DNA of 64,000 nucleotides, taken from assembly GCF_018691265.1 (NCBI RefSeq), contig NW_024881299.1, forward strand, positions 253,045 through 317,044, read 5' to 3'. Shown here piece by piece: positions 1-22,500 of this stretch. The position numbers were made by a program, and so were the translations under genes. The notes below the pieces were generated by a model. That model saw nothing but the letters and a program-made list of their open reading frames with translations. It searched no databases and was not told the origin of the DNA. Every line of letters starts with the position of its first letter. Position 1 is the stretch's first letter. The stretch comes from Tyto alba. Taxonomy: Eukaryota > Chordata > Aves > Strigiformes > Tytonidae.

Positions 1-249
1 CACCCGGACACCCCCCGTGTCCACTCACACACCTGGGACACCCCCCCGCACCCCCCCCCCGTGTCCCCTCGTGTCCCCATGGCTCCCCGTGCCCCTGGCT
101 CGTGGTGACAGTGTACCCCGCCCACAGTTTGGGTGTTGGTGTCACCGGGTGTCTCACGGTGACAGCGGGTGCCGGGGGGCACCCATGGGTGCTGGGAGGG
201 GGGCGTGGGGTGGGGGGAGGGACGGGTGGGATGCGGTGCGGGGGGCGGG

Positions 250-905
250 GTGCTCAGGGCGCACTGTGGGTGCCCTGGGTGCAGGGTGGGTGCAGTGTGG
301 GTGCAGGGTGGGTGCCCTGGGTGCACTGTGGGTGCAGGGTGGGTGCAGGGTGGGTGCCCTGGGTGCACTGTGGGTGCACTGTGGGTGCACTGTGGGTGCA
401 GTGTGGGTGCCCTGGGTGCAGTGTGGGTGCCCTGGGTGCACTGTGGGTGCAGTGTGGGTGCCCTGGGTGCACTGTGGGTGCAGTGTGGGTGCAGGGTGGG
501 TGCCCTGGGTGCACTGTGGGTGCACTGTGGGTGCACTGTGGGTGCCCTGGGTGCACTGTGGGTGCCCTGGGTGCACTGTGGGTGCACTGTGGGTGCAAGT
601 GTGGGTGCCCTGGGTGCAGGGTGGGTGCAGTGTGGGTGCACAGGGTGCCCTGGGTGCAGTGTGGGTGCAGGGTGGGTGCCCTGGGTGCACTGTGGGTGCA
701 CTGTGGGTGCACTGTGGGTGCAGGGTGGGTGCCCTGGGTGCACTGTGGGTGCACTGTGGATGCACTGTGGGTGCAGTGTGGGTGCAGTGTGGGTGCCCTG
801 GGTGCACTGTGGGTGCACTGTGGGTGCACTGTGGGTGCAGTGTGGGTGCCCTGGGTGCACTGTGGGTGCAGGGTGCATGCATGAGTGCAGGGTGGGTACA
901 ACACG
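250..905. repeat. 12-bp minisatellite in HIF3A intron 1
   Basis: About 50 copies of 12-bp variants built on GGGTGCACTGTG, GGGTGCAGGGTG and GGGTGCCCT occupy the intron just before the bHLH exon. The + strand is G-rich. The unit is a multiple of three, so long open frames ([12 protein letters not shown]) run through it on both strands; these are not genes. Confidence 0.9.
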
Positions 906-1001
906 GGTGCCCGGGGCGCGCTGTGGGTGCCCTGTGGGCGCCCGGGGTGCAGCGGGGGGGGGTGCCCACGAGCGCCCATGGGTGCTGGCGGGCCCCGGCA
1001 G

Positions 1002-11210
<10,209 letters not shown>

Positions 11211-12816
11211 GGTGGGGGGGGGGGCCAACCCCCCCAAAACCAGCAGCGGCTCCAAACCACCAACACCCTCCCACCCCCCCAAATTGATGGGGACCCCAAA
11301 ACTCAGCCCCCCCCAAAACCCACAGGAGGGGGGGTGTCTTGAAACACCCTGATACCCAATGGGGGGATGCCCAAAAATGATCCCCCCCCCCCCCAACTCA
11401 TCCCATAAATGGGGGGGGGACCCAAGCTGGCACACATTGGGGTCCCCCCAAAAAGCCATCGCCCCTCCCACAGCCCCTGGGGTGCCCCCAGTGTGTGTTC
11501 CCCCCCCAAGCTGAGACCCCCCCACGCTCCCCCCCCATTTACCCCCCCCCTTGATCCCCCTCCTCTAAGCCCTTAATCCTTGGGGGGGGCTTTGACCCCC
11601 TGGCATGGGGGACCCCCCACTCCGAACACCCCCACATGGGGACCCATCTGGACACCCCCCTCCCCACCTCTGGGGGTAGGCCCCCCCCAATTTAGGACAC
11701 CCCCCCCCCAATCGTCCCCCAGAGGAAACCCCCACACACACACACTTTTAGGGGCCCTCAGGGCTCCCCCCCCAACCACGAGGCCCCCCCCAAAATCCTC
11801 CCATGGGGCCTCCCAGCCCCTCCCCCCCCCCCCCAGTCCTACCTCGGCCCGGGCCCCCCTGGGGGGGCTCGGGGGGGGAAAACCCCCCCACTTGGTGCTG
11901 GGCTGAAAATGCCCCTTTGGGGGGGGCCCAGGGACCCCCCCCCCCCCCCCCCCCCCAAAATCTGGGACCACCGGGGCAGCGCCCCCCCCGCCCCCCCCCG
12001 GGGACCCCCTTTTATACCGCTCCGTCCTGCGCAGCCCCAGGGCTCCAGAGACGCTCTCGTGCGAGAGCCTCGTGCAAGAGCCGGCCTCGTGCAAGGGCCT
12101 TGTGCAAGAGCCTCGTGCAAGAGCTGTCCTCGTGCAAGGGCCTCGTGCAAGAACCATTCATGTGCATGAGCCTTGTGCAAGGACCTTGTGCAAGAGCCTC
12201 GTGTGAGAGCTGCTCTTGTGCAAGAGCCTTGTGCAAAAGCCTCCCTTGTGCATGAGCCTCGTGCAAAAGCCTCACACAAGAGCTGTCCTGTGAGAACCAT
12301 TCTTGTGCAAAACTGTCCCTGGCGCAAGAGCCTTGTGCAAGAGCCATCCTCGTGCAAGGCCCTTGTGCGAGAGCCACCCTTGTGCAACAGCCTCATGCAA
12401 GAGCCTCGTGCGAGGGCCTTACGCCAAAGCCTTCAGGGAAAGCCACCCTCGTGCGAGAGCTGCCCTCATGTGAGACCCCCCCCCCAGCGCCTCCCCCAAA
12501 CCGCCCTGAGCCAGGGCGGGGCGGGGAGCTTGCATGAGGAGCCCAGCCCTTGCACGACGGCCCTTGCACGAGGAGGGAGGGGGGGGGGCCGGACGCCGCT
12601 ACCCAGAGCCGCTGGGACCCACACGCACACCCCTCCCCGCTGCGCCCCAAAATGTCGCTTTGGGGGGGGCCCTGTATTGCCTCCCCCCCGCCGCTACTCC
12701 CCTCGCACACGCGTGTGCGCAGGCCGCGTGCGAGAGAGGGGGGGGTGGGGGCTCGCGCATGGTCATACGCACACGCAACCCTCCCCGCCCGCCCCCCCGC
12801 CATGCTGCCACCCCCC
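11211..12816 (+). other. HIF3A: Probable HIF3A 3' UTR / 3' flank
   Basis: No coding signal follows the HIF3A stop until PPP5C. The first candidate polyadenylation hexamer on + after the stop that sits in a good context is at 12817, implying a 3' UTR of about 1.6 kb. The stretch is C/G-run rich and includes the GTGCAAGAGCC array. The extent of the UTR is inferred, not seen. Confidence 0.5.
12048..12475. repeat. GTGCAAGAGCC tandem array
   Basis: About 30 imperfect copies of an 11- to 15-bp unit (CGTGCAAGAGCC, with variants GTGCAAGGGCCTT, GTGCGAGAGC and GTGTGAGAGC). It lies in the likely HIF3A 3' UTR. Open frames on both strands (ARALCKSL / LHEALAQG) are by-products. Confidence 0.9.
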
Positions 12817-12822
12817 AATAAA
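12817..12822 (+). promoter_or_regulatory. Candidate HIF3A polyadenylation signal (AATAAA)
   Basis: AATAAA in CCCCCCAATAAACCTGC, followed by a T/G-containing stretch and then the 49-bp array. It is placed between the HIF3A stop and the PPP5C CpG island, so HIF3A is the natural owner. Confidence 0.6.
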
Positions 12823-12884
12823 CCTGCTCTGAACCCCCTGAGGGCTCCGTCTGTGCCGGGGGGGGACATGGGGACATGGGGGGG

Positions 12885-13290
12885 ACACTGGGGGGACGTG
12901 AGGGAAGATGGAGGGGACACGGGGGGCGATGGGGACGGGGGGGGACGTGAGGGAAGATGGAGGGGACACGGGGGGCGATGGGGACGGGGGGGGACGTGAG
13001 GGAAGATGGAGGGGACACGGGGGGCGATGGGGACAGGGGGGGGACATGAGGGAAGATGGAGGGGACACGGGGGGCGATGGGGACGGGGGGGGACATGAGG
13101 GAAGATGGAGGGGACACGGGGGGCGATGGGGACGGGGGGGGACATGAGGGAAGATGGAGGGGACACGGGGGGCGATGGGGACGGGGGGGGACATGAGGGA
13201 AGATGGAGGGGACACGGGGGGCGATGGGGACGGGGGGGGGACGTGAGGGAAGATGGAGGGGACACGGGGGGCGATGGGGACGGGGGGGGA
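12885..13290. repeat. 49-bp minisatellite, 8 near-identical copies
   Basis: Exact 49-bp period (GAGGGAAGATGG recurs at 12902, 12951, 13000 and onward), with copies differing mainly by CGTGAG/CATGAG and by G-run length. High copy identity suggests recent expansion. It separates the HIF3A 3' end from the PPP5C promoter. Confidence 0.95.
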
Positions 13291-13339
13291 ACATGTGGGG
13301 ACACATGAGGAGCCATCAGGGTGATGGGGACACTGGGAA

Positions 13340-13566
13340 GGCGCGGGCTGCACCATGGCCGCTCTGGTACCTCTTCGCCGCCTCTCTATGGTTCTCCCGG
13401 TCCTCCCGCCCCTCTCTATGGTCCCGCCCGGCTCCGCCCCTCGCCCCCGCGGTTTACGACACTCTCCTCCCTCCCGTCTCGCCGCGTGTTGCGACGGCAG
13501 CGGCGGCGCTTGGCGGCGCGGCGGGCCGCGCTCCCGGCGGTTGCCAGGGTGCTTTACGGCCCGGCG
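13340..13566 (+). promoter_or_regulatory. PPP5C: PPP5C CpG-island promoter and 5' UTR
   Basis: CpG-dense, TATA-less DNA immediately before the PPP5C start, with duplicated CCTCTCTATGGT segments (about 13380-13425) and GGCGGCG runs. A housekeeping-type CpG promoter is inferred; no transcription start can be fixed. Confidence 0.6.
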
Positions 13567-16500
13567 ATGGCGGAGGGAGAGCGGGCGGAGAGCGGCGGCG
13601 GCCCCGGGCCTGGGCGACCCCCGAGCCCCGCCGAGCTGGAGCGGGCCGAGGCCCTCAAGACCCGCGCGAACGAGTTTTTCAAAGGTACCGCCGGGGCGCG
13701 GGGACAGTGGGGGGAGGCGTGGCGGGGGAGGGGGGGGGGTGGCAGTGAGGGGCGCGGGCTGCCAGATAGGGAGCCGTGGGGGGCTGCCAGATAGGGAGCC
13801 ACTGGAGGGCAGTGAGGGGCGCGGGCTGCCAGATAGTGAGCTATCGGGGGCAATGAGAGGCGGGGGCTGCCAGATAGGGAGCCTAGAGGGGTAATAGGGG
13901 GCTGCCAGATAGGGAGCTGTAGGGGGACAATGGTGGGCGGGGGGCTGCCAGATAGGGAGCCATTGGAAGGGAGTGGGGGGCGCGGGCTGCCAGATAGTGA
14001 GCTCTCGGGGGCAATGAGAGGCGGGGGGCTGCCAGATAGTGAGCTATGGGGGGGGGCAATGAGAGGCAAGGGGCCGCCAGATAGGGAGCTATAAGGGACA
14101 GTGAGAGGCGGGGGGCTGCCAGATAGGGAGCTATAAGGGACAGTGAGAGGCGGGGGGCTGCCAGATAATGAGCTGTGGGGAGCAATGAGAGGCAAGGGAC
14201 TGCCAGATAGTGAGCTGTAGGGGGGGGGCAATGAGATACGGGGGCTGCCAGATAGTGAGCTATAAGGGACAGTGAGAGGCGGGGGGCTGCCAGATAAGGA
14301 GCTATAGGGAGCAATGAGAGGCAAGGGACTGCCAGATAGTGAGCTGTAGGGGGGAGGCAATGAGATACGGGGGCTGCCAGATAGTGAGCTATAAGGGACA
14401 GTGAGAGGCGGGGGGCTGCCAGATAGGGAGCTATACGGGACAGTGAGAGGCAAGGGACTGCCAGATAGTGAGCTCTAAGGGGGGGCAATGAGATACGGGG
14501 GCTGCCAGATAGTGAGCTGTAGGGGGGGGGCAGCGAGAGGCAAGTGGGTGGGGGTCCCGTCCCGCTGACGCCCGCCGGCGGCCCAGGGAAGGACTACGAG
14601 AATGCGGTGAAGTACTACAGCAGCGCCATCGAGCTGAACCCCGCCAACGCCATCTACTATGGGAACCGGAGCTTGGCCTACCTGCGCACCGAGTGCTACG
14701 GCTACGCCCTGGCCGACGCCACGCGCGCCGTCGAGCTCGACAAGAAATACGTCAAGGGCTACTACCGCCGCGCCGCCAGCAACATGGCCCTGGGCAAGTT
14801 CAAGGCCGCCCTCCGCGACTACGAGACGGTGAGGCCGGGCGCCTCGGGGTGCCCCTCGGCACCCCCCTGGTGTCAGCGTGTACCCCTGAAGCTCGGGGGA
14901 GGCTTGGGGACCCCCTTGGTGTCAGTGTGTCCCCCCTGGAGCTCAGGGTGGCTTGGGGACCTCCTTGGTGTCAGTGTGTCCCCCCTGGAGCTCAGGGAGG
15001 CTTGGGGACCCCCTTGGTGTCAGCGTGTCCCCCCTGGAGCTCGGGGGAGGCTTGGGGACCCCCTTCGTGTCAGCGTGTCCCCCCTGGAGCTCGGGGGAGG
15101 CTTGGGGACCCCCTTGGTGTCAGTGTGTCCCCCTCTGAGATCGGGGGGTGGCTTGGGGGCCCTCTTGGTGTCAGCGTGTCCCCCCTGGAGCTCAGGGTGG
15201 CTTGGGGACCCCCTTCGTGTCAGCGTGTCCCCCCTCGGAGCTCAGGGTGGCTTGGGGACCTCCTTGGTGTCAGCGTGTCCCCCCTGGAGCTCAGGGTGGC
15301 TTGGGGACCCTCTTAGTGTCAGCGTGTCCCCCCCAGAGCTCGAGGGAGGCTTGGGGACCCTCTTGGTGTCAGCGTGTCCCCCCCAGAGTTCGGGGGAGGC
15401 TTGGGGACCCCCTTGGTGTCAGCGTGTCCCCCCTCGGAGCTCAGGGTGGCTTGGGGACCCCCTTGGTGTTAGCGTGTCCCCCCTGGAGCTCGGGGGAGGC
15501 TTGGGGACCCTCCTGGTGTCAGCGTGTCCCCCCTGGAGCTCGGGGTGGCTTAGGGACCCTCTTGGTGTCAGCGTGTCCCCCCTGAAGCTCGGGGAGGCTT
15601 GGGGTCCCCCTTGGTGTCAGCGTGTCCCCCCTCGGAGCTCAGGGTGGCTTGGGGACCTCCTTGGTGTCAGCGTGTCCCCCCTGGAGCTCAGGGTGGCTTG
15701 GGGACCCTCTTAGTGTCAGCGTGTCCCCCCTGGAGCTCGGGGTGGCTTGGGGACCCTCTTGGTGTCAGCGTGTCCCCCCTGGAGCTCGGGGGAGGCTTGG
15801 GGACCCTCTTGGTGTCAGCGTGTCCCCCCTGAAGCTCGGGGAGGCTTGGGGTCCCCCTTGGTGTCAGCGTGTCCCCCCTCAGAGCTCAGGGTGGCTTGGG
15901 GACCCCCTTGGTGTCAGCGTGTCCCCCCCTGGAGCTCGGGGTGGCTTGGGGACCCTCTTAGTGTCAGCGTGTCCCCCCTGGAGCTCGGGGTGGCTTGGGG
16001 ACCCCCTTGGTGTCAGTGTGTCCCCCCCCCAGAGCTCGGGGGAGGCTTGGGGACCCCCTTGGTGTCAGCGTGTCCCCCCTGGAGCTCGGGGTGGCTTGGG
16101 GACCCCCTTGGTGTCAGCGTGTCCCCCTCTGAGATCGGGGGGAGACTTGGGGACCCACTTGACCCCTCCCCAGTGTCAGCATCTCCCTTAGAACTGGACA
16201 CTTGGGGATGTCCTTGTGTCCATCCCCTCACTGTCCCCTAGAACTGGGGGAGACCTTTGGGGACCTTCTTGTCCTCTCTCTTAGGTCAGCACATGCTCTT
16301 AGAGCTGGGGGAGGCTCTTGGGGACACCCTCATTCCCTCCCTGATGTCACCATGTCCCTTAGAGCTGGGGGAGGACCCTTGGTGAACCCTCTTGTTACCC
16401 CCCAATGTCATTAGGTCCCTTAGAGCTGTGGGGACACTTGGGGACCCCCTTGTCCCCCCCTTCCTCCATATCAGCACGTGCCTCAGCTGTGGGGACATCT

Positions 16501-19500
16501 GGGGACCACATTGTCCCTCCCAACATCACATCAGGGGTCCCTCTTCCCTCTCCTCTCTCAGGGACGCCCCGAGGCATTGGGTGCTGGAGCTTGGGTGGCC
16601 CCGTGGGCCTTAAGGGGCCCTGGGGATGGGGGTGTCCCCATCCTCTGACGTCTGTCACCCCCTCAGGTGGTGAAGGTGAGGCCCAATGACAAAGACGCCA
16701 AACTGAAGTACCAGGAGTGTCACAAGATCGTCAAGCAGAAGGCCTTCGAGCGGGCGATCGCCAGCGACGAGCACAAGCGCTCCGTCGTCGACTCCCTGGA
16801 CATCGAGAGCATGAGTGAGCCCCCCTGACCCCGCCTTTGCTCCTTGTGCCCCCCCTAAAATCAAGGCACCTGTTTCTCCACAGGAAGAGGGGGGCCTTGA
16901 GAGTCCCCAGTAATGGTTCAGAGTCCCCGTGGGGGGCCTGGAGGTTCCTGTGAGGGTCTCAGGGAGGCCCTGAGGGTCTTCAGCAAAGGCTTAAGGTCCC
17001 TTGGAAGGATTCTTGGTGGGCTCTGAGGGTCTTCAGAAAACTCTCAGTGTCCCTTGGGAGGATTCTGAGGAGCTCTGGGGGTCTCCTGAGGGTTTTCGGG
17101 AAAGGCTCGAGGTCCCTTGAGAGGATTCTGGGGTCTTCTGAGGGTCTTCAGGAAAGGCTCAAGGTCCCTTGGGACGATTCTGGGGGGCTCTGGGGGTCTC
17201 CTGAGGGCCTTCAGGGAAGGCTCGAGGTCCCTTGAGAGGATTCTGGGGTCTCCTGAGGGTCTTCAGCAAAGGCTCGAGGTCCCTTGGGAGGATTCTGGGG
17301 GGCTCATGAAGGTCTTGGATGTCTCTGTAAAGATTTTTGGGGTGGGAATGAGAGCTGTGAGGGTCTTAAGGGGACCATGAGTGTCCTCAGAAAAGTCTCA
17401 GTGTCCCCATGGGGGTCTGTGAGGGTCCCTAGTAGAGGTTTGGGGTGCCTGTGAGGGTTCATGGGGCTCCTTTTAGAGCCCTGAGTGGAGGCTCGGGGTC
17501 CCTGGGGGGGATCTGTGGGGGTCCCTGTGAGGATCCCTGACAAAAGCTCAGGGTCCCTGGGGGGTGGGTCTCAGGCACCCTGGGGGCTCTATGGAGGCTC
17601 TGGGTCCCAACAACAACCTTGAGGAGCTGTGGGGGTCTCTGGGAGGGTCTCAGGGGACCATGGGGGTCCCCAGGAGAGTCCCAAGCAGAGACTTGGGTTA
17701 CCGGGGGTGGGTCTTGGGATCCCCACCAGGGTCTCAGGGCACCCGTGAAGATCCCCAGCAGAGGCTTGGGATCACCCTGAGGTCTCTGTGAGGGTCTTGG
17801 CATCTCCAGGAGGGTTTCTGTGAGGGTTTTGGTGTCCCTGGGAGGGTCTCAGGGTCCCCTAGAGGGTCCCTGGGAAGGTCTTGGGGTCTCCATGAGGGTC
17901 TCTGTGGGGGTCTCAGAGTCCACTTGAGGGTCTTGCTGTTCCCATGAGGGTCTCAAGGTCCCCATGAGGCTCCCTGGGAGGGTTTTGGGATCCCCATGAG
18001 GTTCCCTTTGAGGGTCTTGGTGTCCTTGGGAGAGTCTCTGTCCCCATGAGGGTCCCTGGGAGGGTCTTGGGGTTCCCTTGGGGCTCCCTGGGAGGGTCTT
18101 GGGGTCCTTGGGAGGGTCTCAGGATCCCCAGGATGAGGGTCCCCAGGAGGGTATTGGTGTCCCCAGGAGGGTCTTGGTGTCCTTGGGAGAGTCTCTGTCC
18201 CCAGGAGGGTCCCTGGGAGGGTCTTGGGGTTCCCTTGGGGCTCCCTGGGAGGGCCTTGGGGTCCTTGGGAGGGTCTCAGGATCCCCAGGATGAGGGTCCC
18301 CAGGAGGGTCTCGGGGTTCCTGGGAAGATCTTGGTGTCCCTGGGAGGGTCTCAGGGTCCCCAGGAGGGTCTCAGGATCCCCATGAAGGTGCCCAGCAGAG
18401 CTTTGGGGTCTCCAGCCAAGGCTCAGCATCCCCAGAAACCTACCGGGGTTCATCAGGGGCTGCGAGCTTGCCCCCCGGGGAAGGACAGCGGCATCACGAT
18501 GGCCCTTTGGGGACTTGTCCCTGCTGTCCCCTCGTGTCATCGGCCACCGTGGGGGGGGGGGGGGGTGTTCATTTCCCAGCCATCGAGGACGAGTACAGCG
18601 GCCCCAAGCTGGATGGTGGCAAGGTGACGTTGGCTTTCATGAAGGAGCTGATGCAGTGGTACAAGGAGCAGAAGAAACTCCACAGAAAATGTGCCTACCA
18701 GGTAACCCAGTTCCCCCCCAAACTCCTCCCAGTGCCCTGCTGGGCTCTGTCCTGTCCCCAGGTGCCGCGTGTCCCCCCCCTCCTTGTCCCCTCTGCTGAC
18801 CCTTTGTCCTGGCAGATCCTGGTGCAGGTGAAGGAGGTGTTGGCCAAGCTCCCCACGTTAGTAGAAACGACGTTGAAGGAGGTGGGTGTGAGGGGCAAGG
18901 TGTGGTGGGGGGGTGACAGCGAAGTCCCCAGGAGGTGACATTCCACCCTGGCTCGTCTCAAACGCAGACGGAGAAGGTGACGGTGTGCGGGGACACCCAC
19001 GGGCAGTACTACGACCTGCTGAACATCTTCGAGCTCAACGGGCTGCCCTCGGAGTCAAACCCTTACGTATCCCCCCAGGAGGGAGCCGCCCCGGGGTCCC
19101 GCCGGGATCAGTGTCACCCCTGTGGTTGGGGACAAGTGTGGGGACGGGTGGCACGAGGGGATCTGGGGAACTCTTTTCCTGAACCGGCTGCAGATATTCA
19201 ACGGGGACTTTGTGGACCGTGGGTCCTTCTCGGTCGAGGTCATCCTCACGCTCTTCGGCTTCAAGCTCCTCTACCCTGATCACTTCCACCTGCTCCGAGG
19301 TAACGCGGCCATCGCGGGTGACAGCTTGTGTCCCCTCCACCACCCTGGCTTGTCCCTTGTCCCCAGTTGTGGGGCATCATCCCAGGGTTGAGCTGTGTCA
19401 CCCGTCCTCGGGACATTGTGTCCCCCATCCTGGACTGGGGGGACCTCCTTCCCTGCCCGTCTCCGGGTCGAGCTGTTGGGCTTTGTCCCCTGCCCCGTGT

Positions 19501-22500
19501 CCCCCAGGCCTGGCAGTGTCACCCTGTCCCCCGCAGGGAACCACGAGACGGACAACATGAACCAGATCTACGGTTTCGAGGGGGAGGTGAAGGCCAAGTA
19601 CACGGCGCAGATGTTCGCCCTCTTCAGCGAGGTCTTCGAGTGGCTGCCGCTGGCCCAGTGCATCAACGGCAAAGTCCTGGTGAGGGGGCCCCCCCCGTCC
19701 CCCCCCGGGATGTCCCCACACAGCGGGGTTTGCCCGTGAGCTCCCTGTTGAGGTGGGGGGTCCCCTCCGTCCCCGTGGAGTTGGGGTGACCCCATCCCTG
19801 GTGGGGTTTGGGTGGGGGGTCCCCAATGTCCCCATGGAGTTGGGGTGACCGCATCCCTGGTGGGGTTTGGGTGGGGGGTCCCCGATGTCCCCGTGGAGTT
19901 GAGGTGACCCCATCCCTGGTGGGGTTTGGATGGGGGGTCCCCGATGTCCCCGTGGAGTTGGGGTGACCGCATCCCTGGTGGGGTTTGGGTGGGGGGTCCC
20001 CGATGTCCCCGTGGAGTTGAGGTGACCCCATCCCTGGTGGGGTTTGGGTGGGGGGTCCCCGATGTCCCCGTGGAGTTGAGGTGACCCCATCCCTGGTGGG
20101 GTTTGGGTGGGGGGTCCCCGATGTCCCCGTGGAGTTGAGGTGACCCCATCCCTGCTGGGGTTTGGGTGGGGGGTCCCCGATGTCCCCATGGAGTTGGGGT
20201 GACCCCATCCCTGGTGGGGTTTGGGTGGGGGGTCCCCGATGTCCCCGTGGAGTTGGGGTGACCGCATCCCTGGTGGGGTTTGGGTGGGGGGTCCCCGATG
20301 TCCCCGTGGAGTTGAGGTGACCCCATCCCTGGTGGGGTTTGGGTGGGGGGTCCCCGATGTCCCCGTGGAGTTGAGGTGACCCCATCCCTGGTGGGGTTTG
20401 GATGGGGGGTCCCCGATGTCCCCGTGGAGTTGAGGTGACCCCATCCCTGCCGGGGCTTGGTGGTGCTGGTCCCCAGTGAGTCAGGGTGGTCCCCATCCCT
20501 GTTGGGGTTCGGTGGGGGGGGCCCCCACCATTCCTATCCTTGGGGAATTGGGGCTCCTTTCTGTCACAGGTGGGGGCGTCCCTGCCCTCCTCAGGGGCTC
20601 GGGGTCCCCCCCCCTTGTCCCCCCCCTTGTCTCCCCACCACCGTGGCTTCTGTCCCAGATCATGCACGGGGGTCTCTTCAGCGAGGACGGCGTCACCCTC
20701 GATGACATCCGGAAAATCGAGCGGAACCGGCAGCCCCCAGACTCAGGTGGGAGATGAACCCCAAGAAATGTCCCTTGTCCTCATGTGTCCCCCCCCTCCT
20801 GCGGTGTCCCTGCCATCTCCGAGGGTGTCCCCTCTGGGGTGGACGGGGGACCCTGACCCCCCCTCTGCTTCCCCCAGGTCCCATGTGTGACCTGCTCTGG
20901 TCCGACCCGCAGCCCCAGGTGAGTTGAACCTCTGCGTGTGTGTGTGTGTCCCCCCCTTGGGGATGGCCACCACGGTGTCCCCAGCGTCCCGGTGACACCG
21001 GCCCTCCCGCAGAACGGCCGCTCCGTCAGCAAGCGCGGGGTCAGCTGCCAGTTCGGGCCCGATGTCACCAAGAGCTTCCTGGAGCGCAACCGCCTCGACT
21101 ACATCATCCGCAGCCACGAGGTGAAGCCCGAGGGCTACGAGGTGGCCCACGATGGCAAATGTGTCACCGTCTTCTCCGCCCCCAACTACTGGTGAGTGCC
21201 ACCGGAGCTTGGGGACAAGGGGGACGTCACTGCCAGCGGGGAGGAGCTCCTCCTTGCGCCCGCTCTCGGGCTTGTGTGCACCCTGGGTGTCCCTGGGTGT
21301 CCCCTCAGCCGGTCCCTGGGTGTCCCTTGAGCCACACTGTCCTCCCTGGGTGACACCTGAGCCTCTGTGTCCCCTCAGCCCAGTCCTGGGTGTTCCCTGA
21401 GCCTTGGTGTCCCCTCAGTTTGTCCCTGGGTGTCCCTTGGTGTCCCCTCAGTTTGTCCCTGGGTGTCCCTTGGTGTCCCCTCAGCCGGTCCCTGGGTGTC
21501 CCTTGAGCCACACTGTCCTCCCTGGGTGACACCTGAGCCTCTGTGTCCCCTCAGCCCAGTCCCTGGGTGTCCCCTGAGCCTTGGTGTCCTCTCAGTTTGT
21601 CCCTGGGTGTCCCCTGAGGTTTGGTGTCCCCACTTAGCTTGGTCCCTGGGTGTCCCTTGAGCCTCGGTGTCCCCTCACCTTGGTCCCTGCGTGTCCCTTG
21701 TGCCTCGGTGTCCCCTCACCTTGGTCCCTGCATGTCCCTTGTGCCTCGGTGTCCCCTCACCTTGGTCCCTGGGTGTCTCCTGAGCCTCACTGTCCCCTCA
21801 TTCAGTCCTTGAGTGTTCCCTGAGCCTCAGTGTCCCCTCACCTTGGTCCCTGGGTGTCCCTTGAGCCTCGCTGTCCCCTCACCTTGGTCCCTGCGTGTCC
21901 CTTGTGCCTCGGTGTCCCCTCACCTTGGTCCCTGCGTGTCCCTTGTGCCTCGGTGTCCCCTCACCTTGGTCCCTGCGTGTCCCTTGTGCCTCGGTGTCCC
22001 CTCACCTTGGTCCCTGCGTGTCCCTTGTGCCTCGGTGTCCCCTCACCTTGGTCCCTGCGTGTCCCTTGTGCCTCGGTGTCCCCTCACCTTGGTCCCTGGG
22101 TGTCCCTTGAGCCTCGGTGTCCCCTCACCTTGGTCCCTGGGTGTCCCTTGAGCCTCGGTGTCCCCTCACCTTGGTCCCTGCGTGTCCCTTGAGCCTCGGT
22201 GTCCCCTCACCTTGGTCCCTGGGTGTCTCCTGAGCCTCACTGTCCCCTCATTCAGTCCTTGAGTGTTCCCTGAGCCTCAGTGTCCCCTCACCTTGGTCCC
22301 TGGGTGTCCCTTGTGCCTCGGTGTCCCCTCACCTTGGTCCCTGGGTGTCCCTTGTGCCTCGGTGTCCCCTCACCTTGGTCCCTGGGTGTCCCTTGTGCCT
22401 CGGTGTCCCCTCACCTTGGTCCCTGCGTGTCCCTTGTGCCTCGATGTCCCCTCACCTTGGTCCCTGGGTGTCCCTTGTGCCTCGGTGTCCCCTCACCTTG

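Noticed and set aside
12393..13356. Proline-rich reverse-strand open frames over 300 codons
   Set aside because: They translate the 49-bp array; a period of 49 shifts frame each copy, so three frames show the same peptides.
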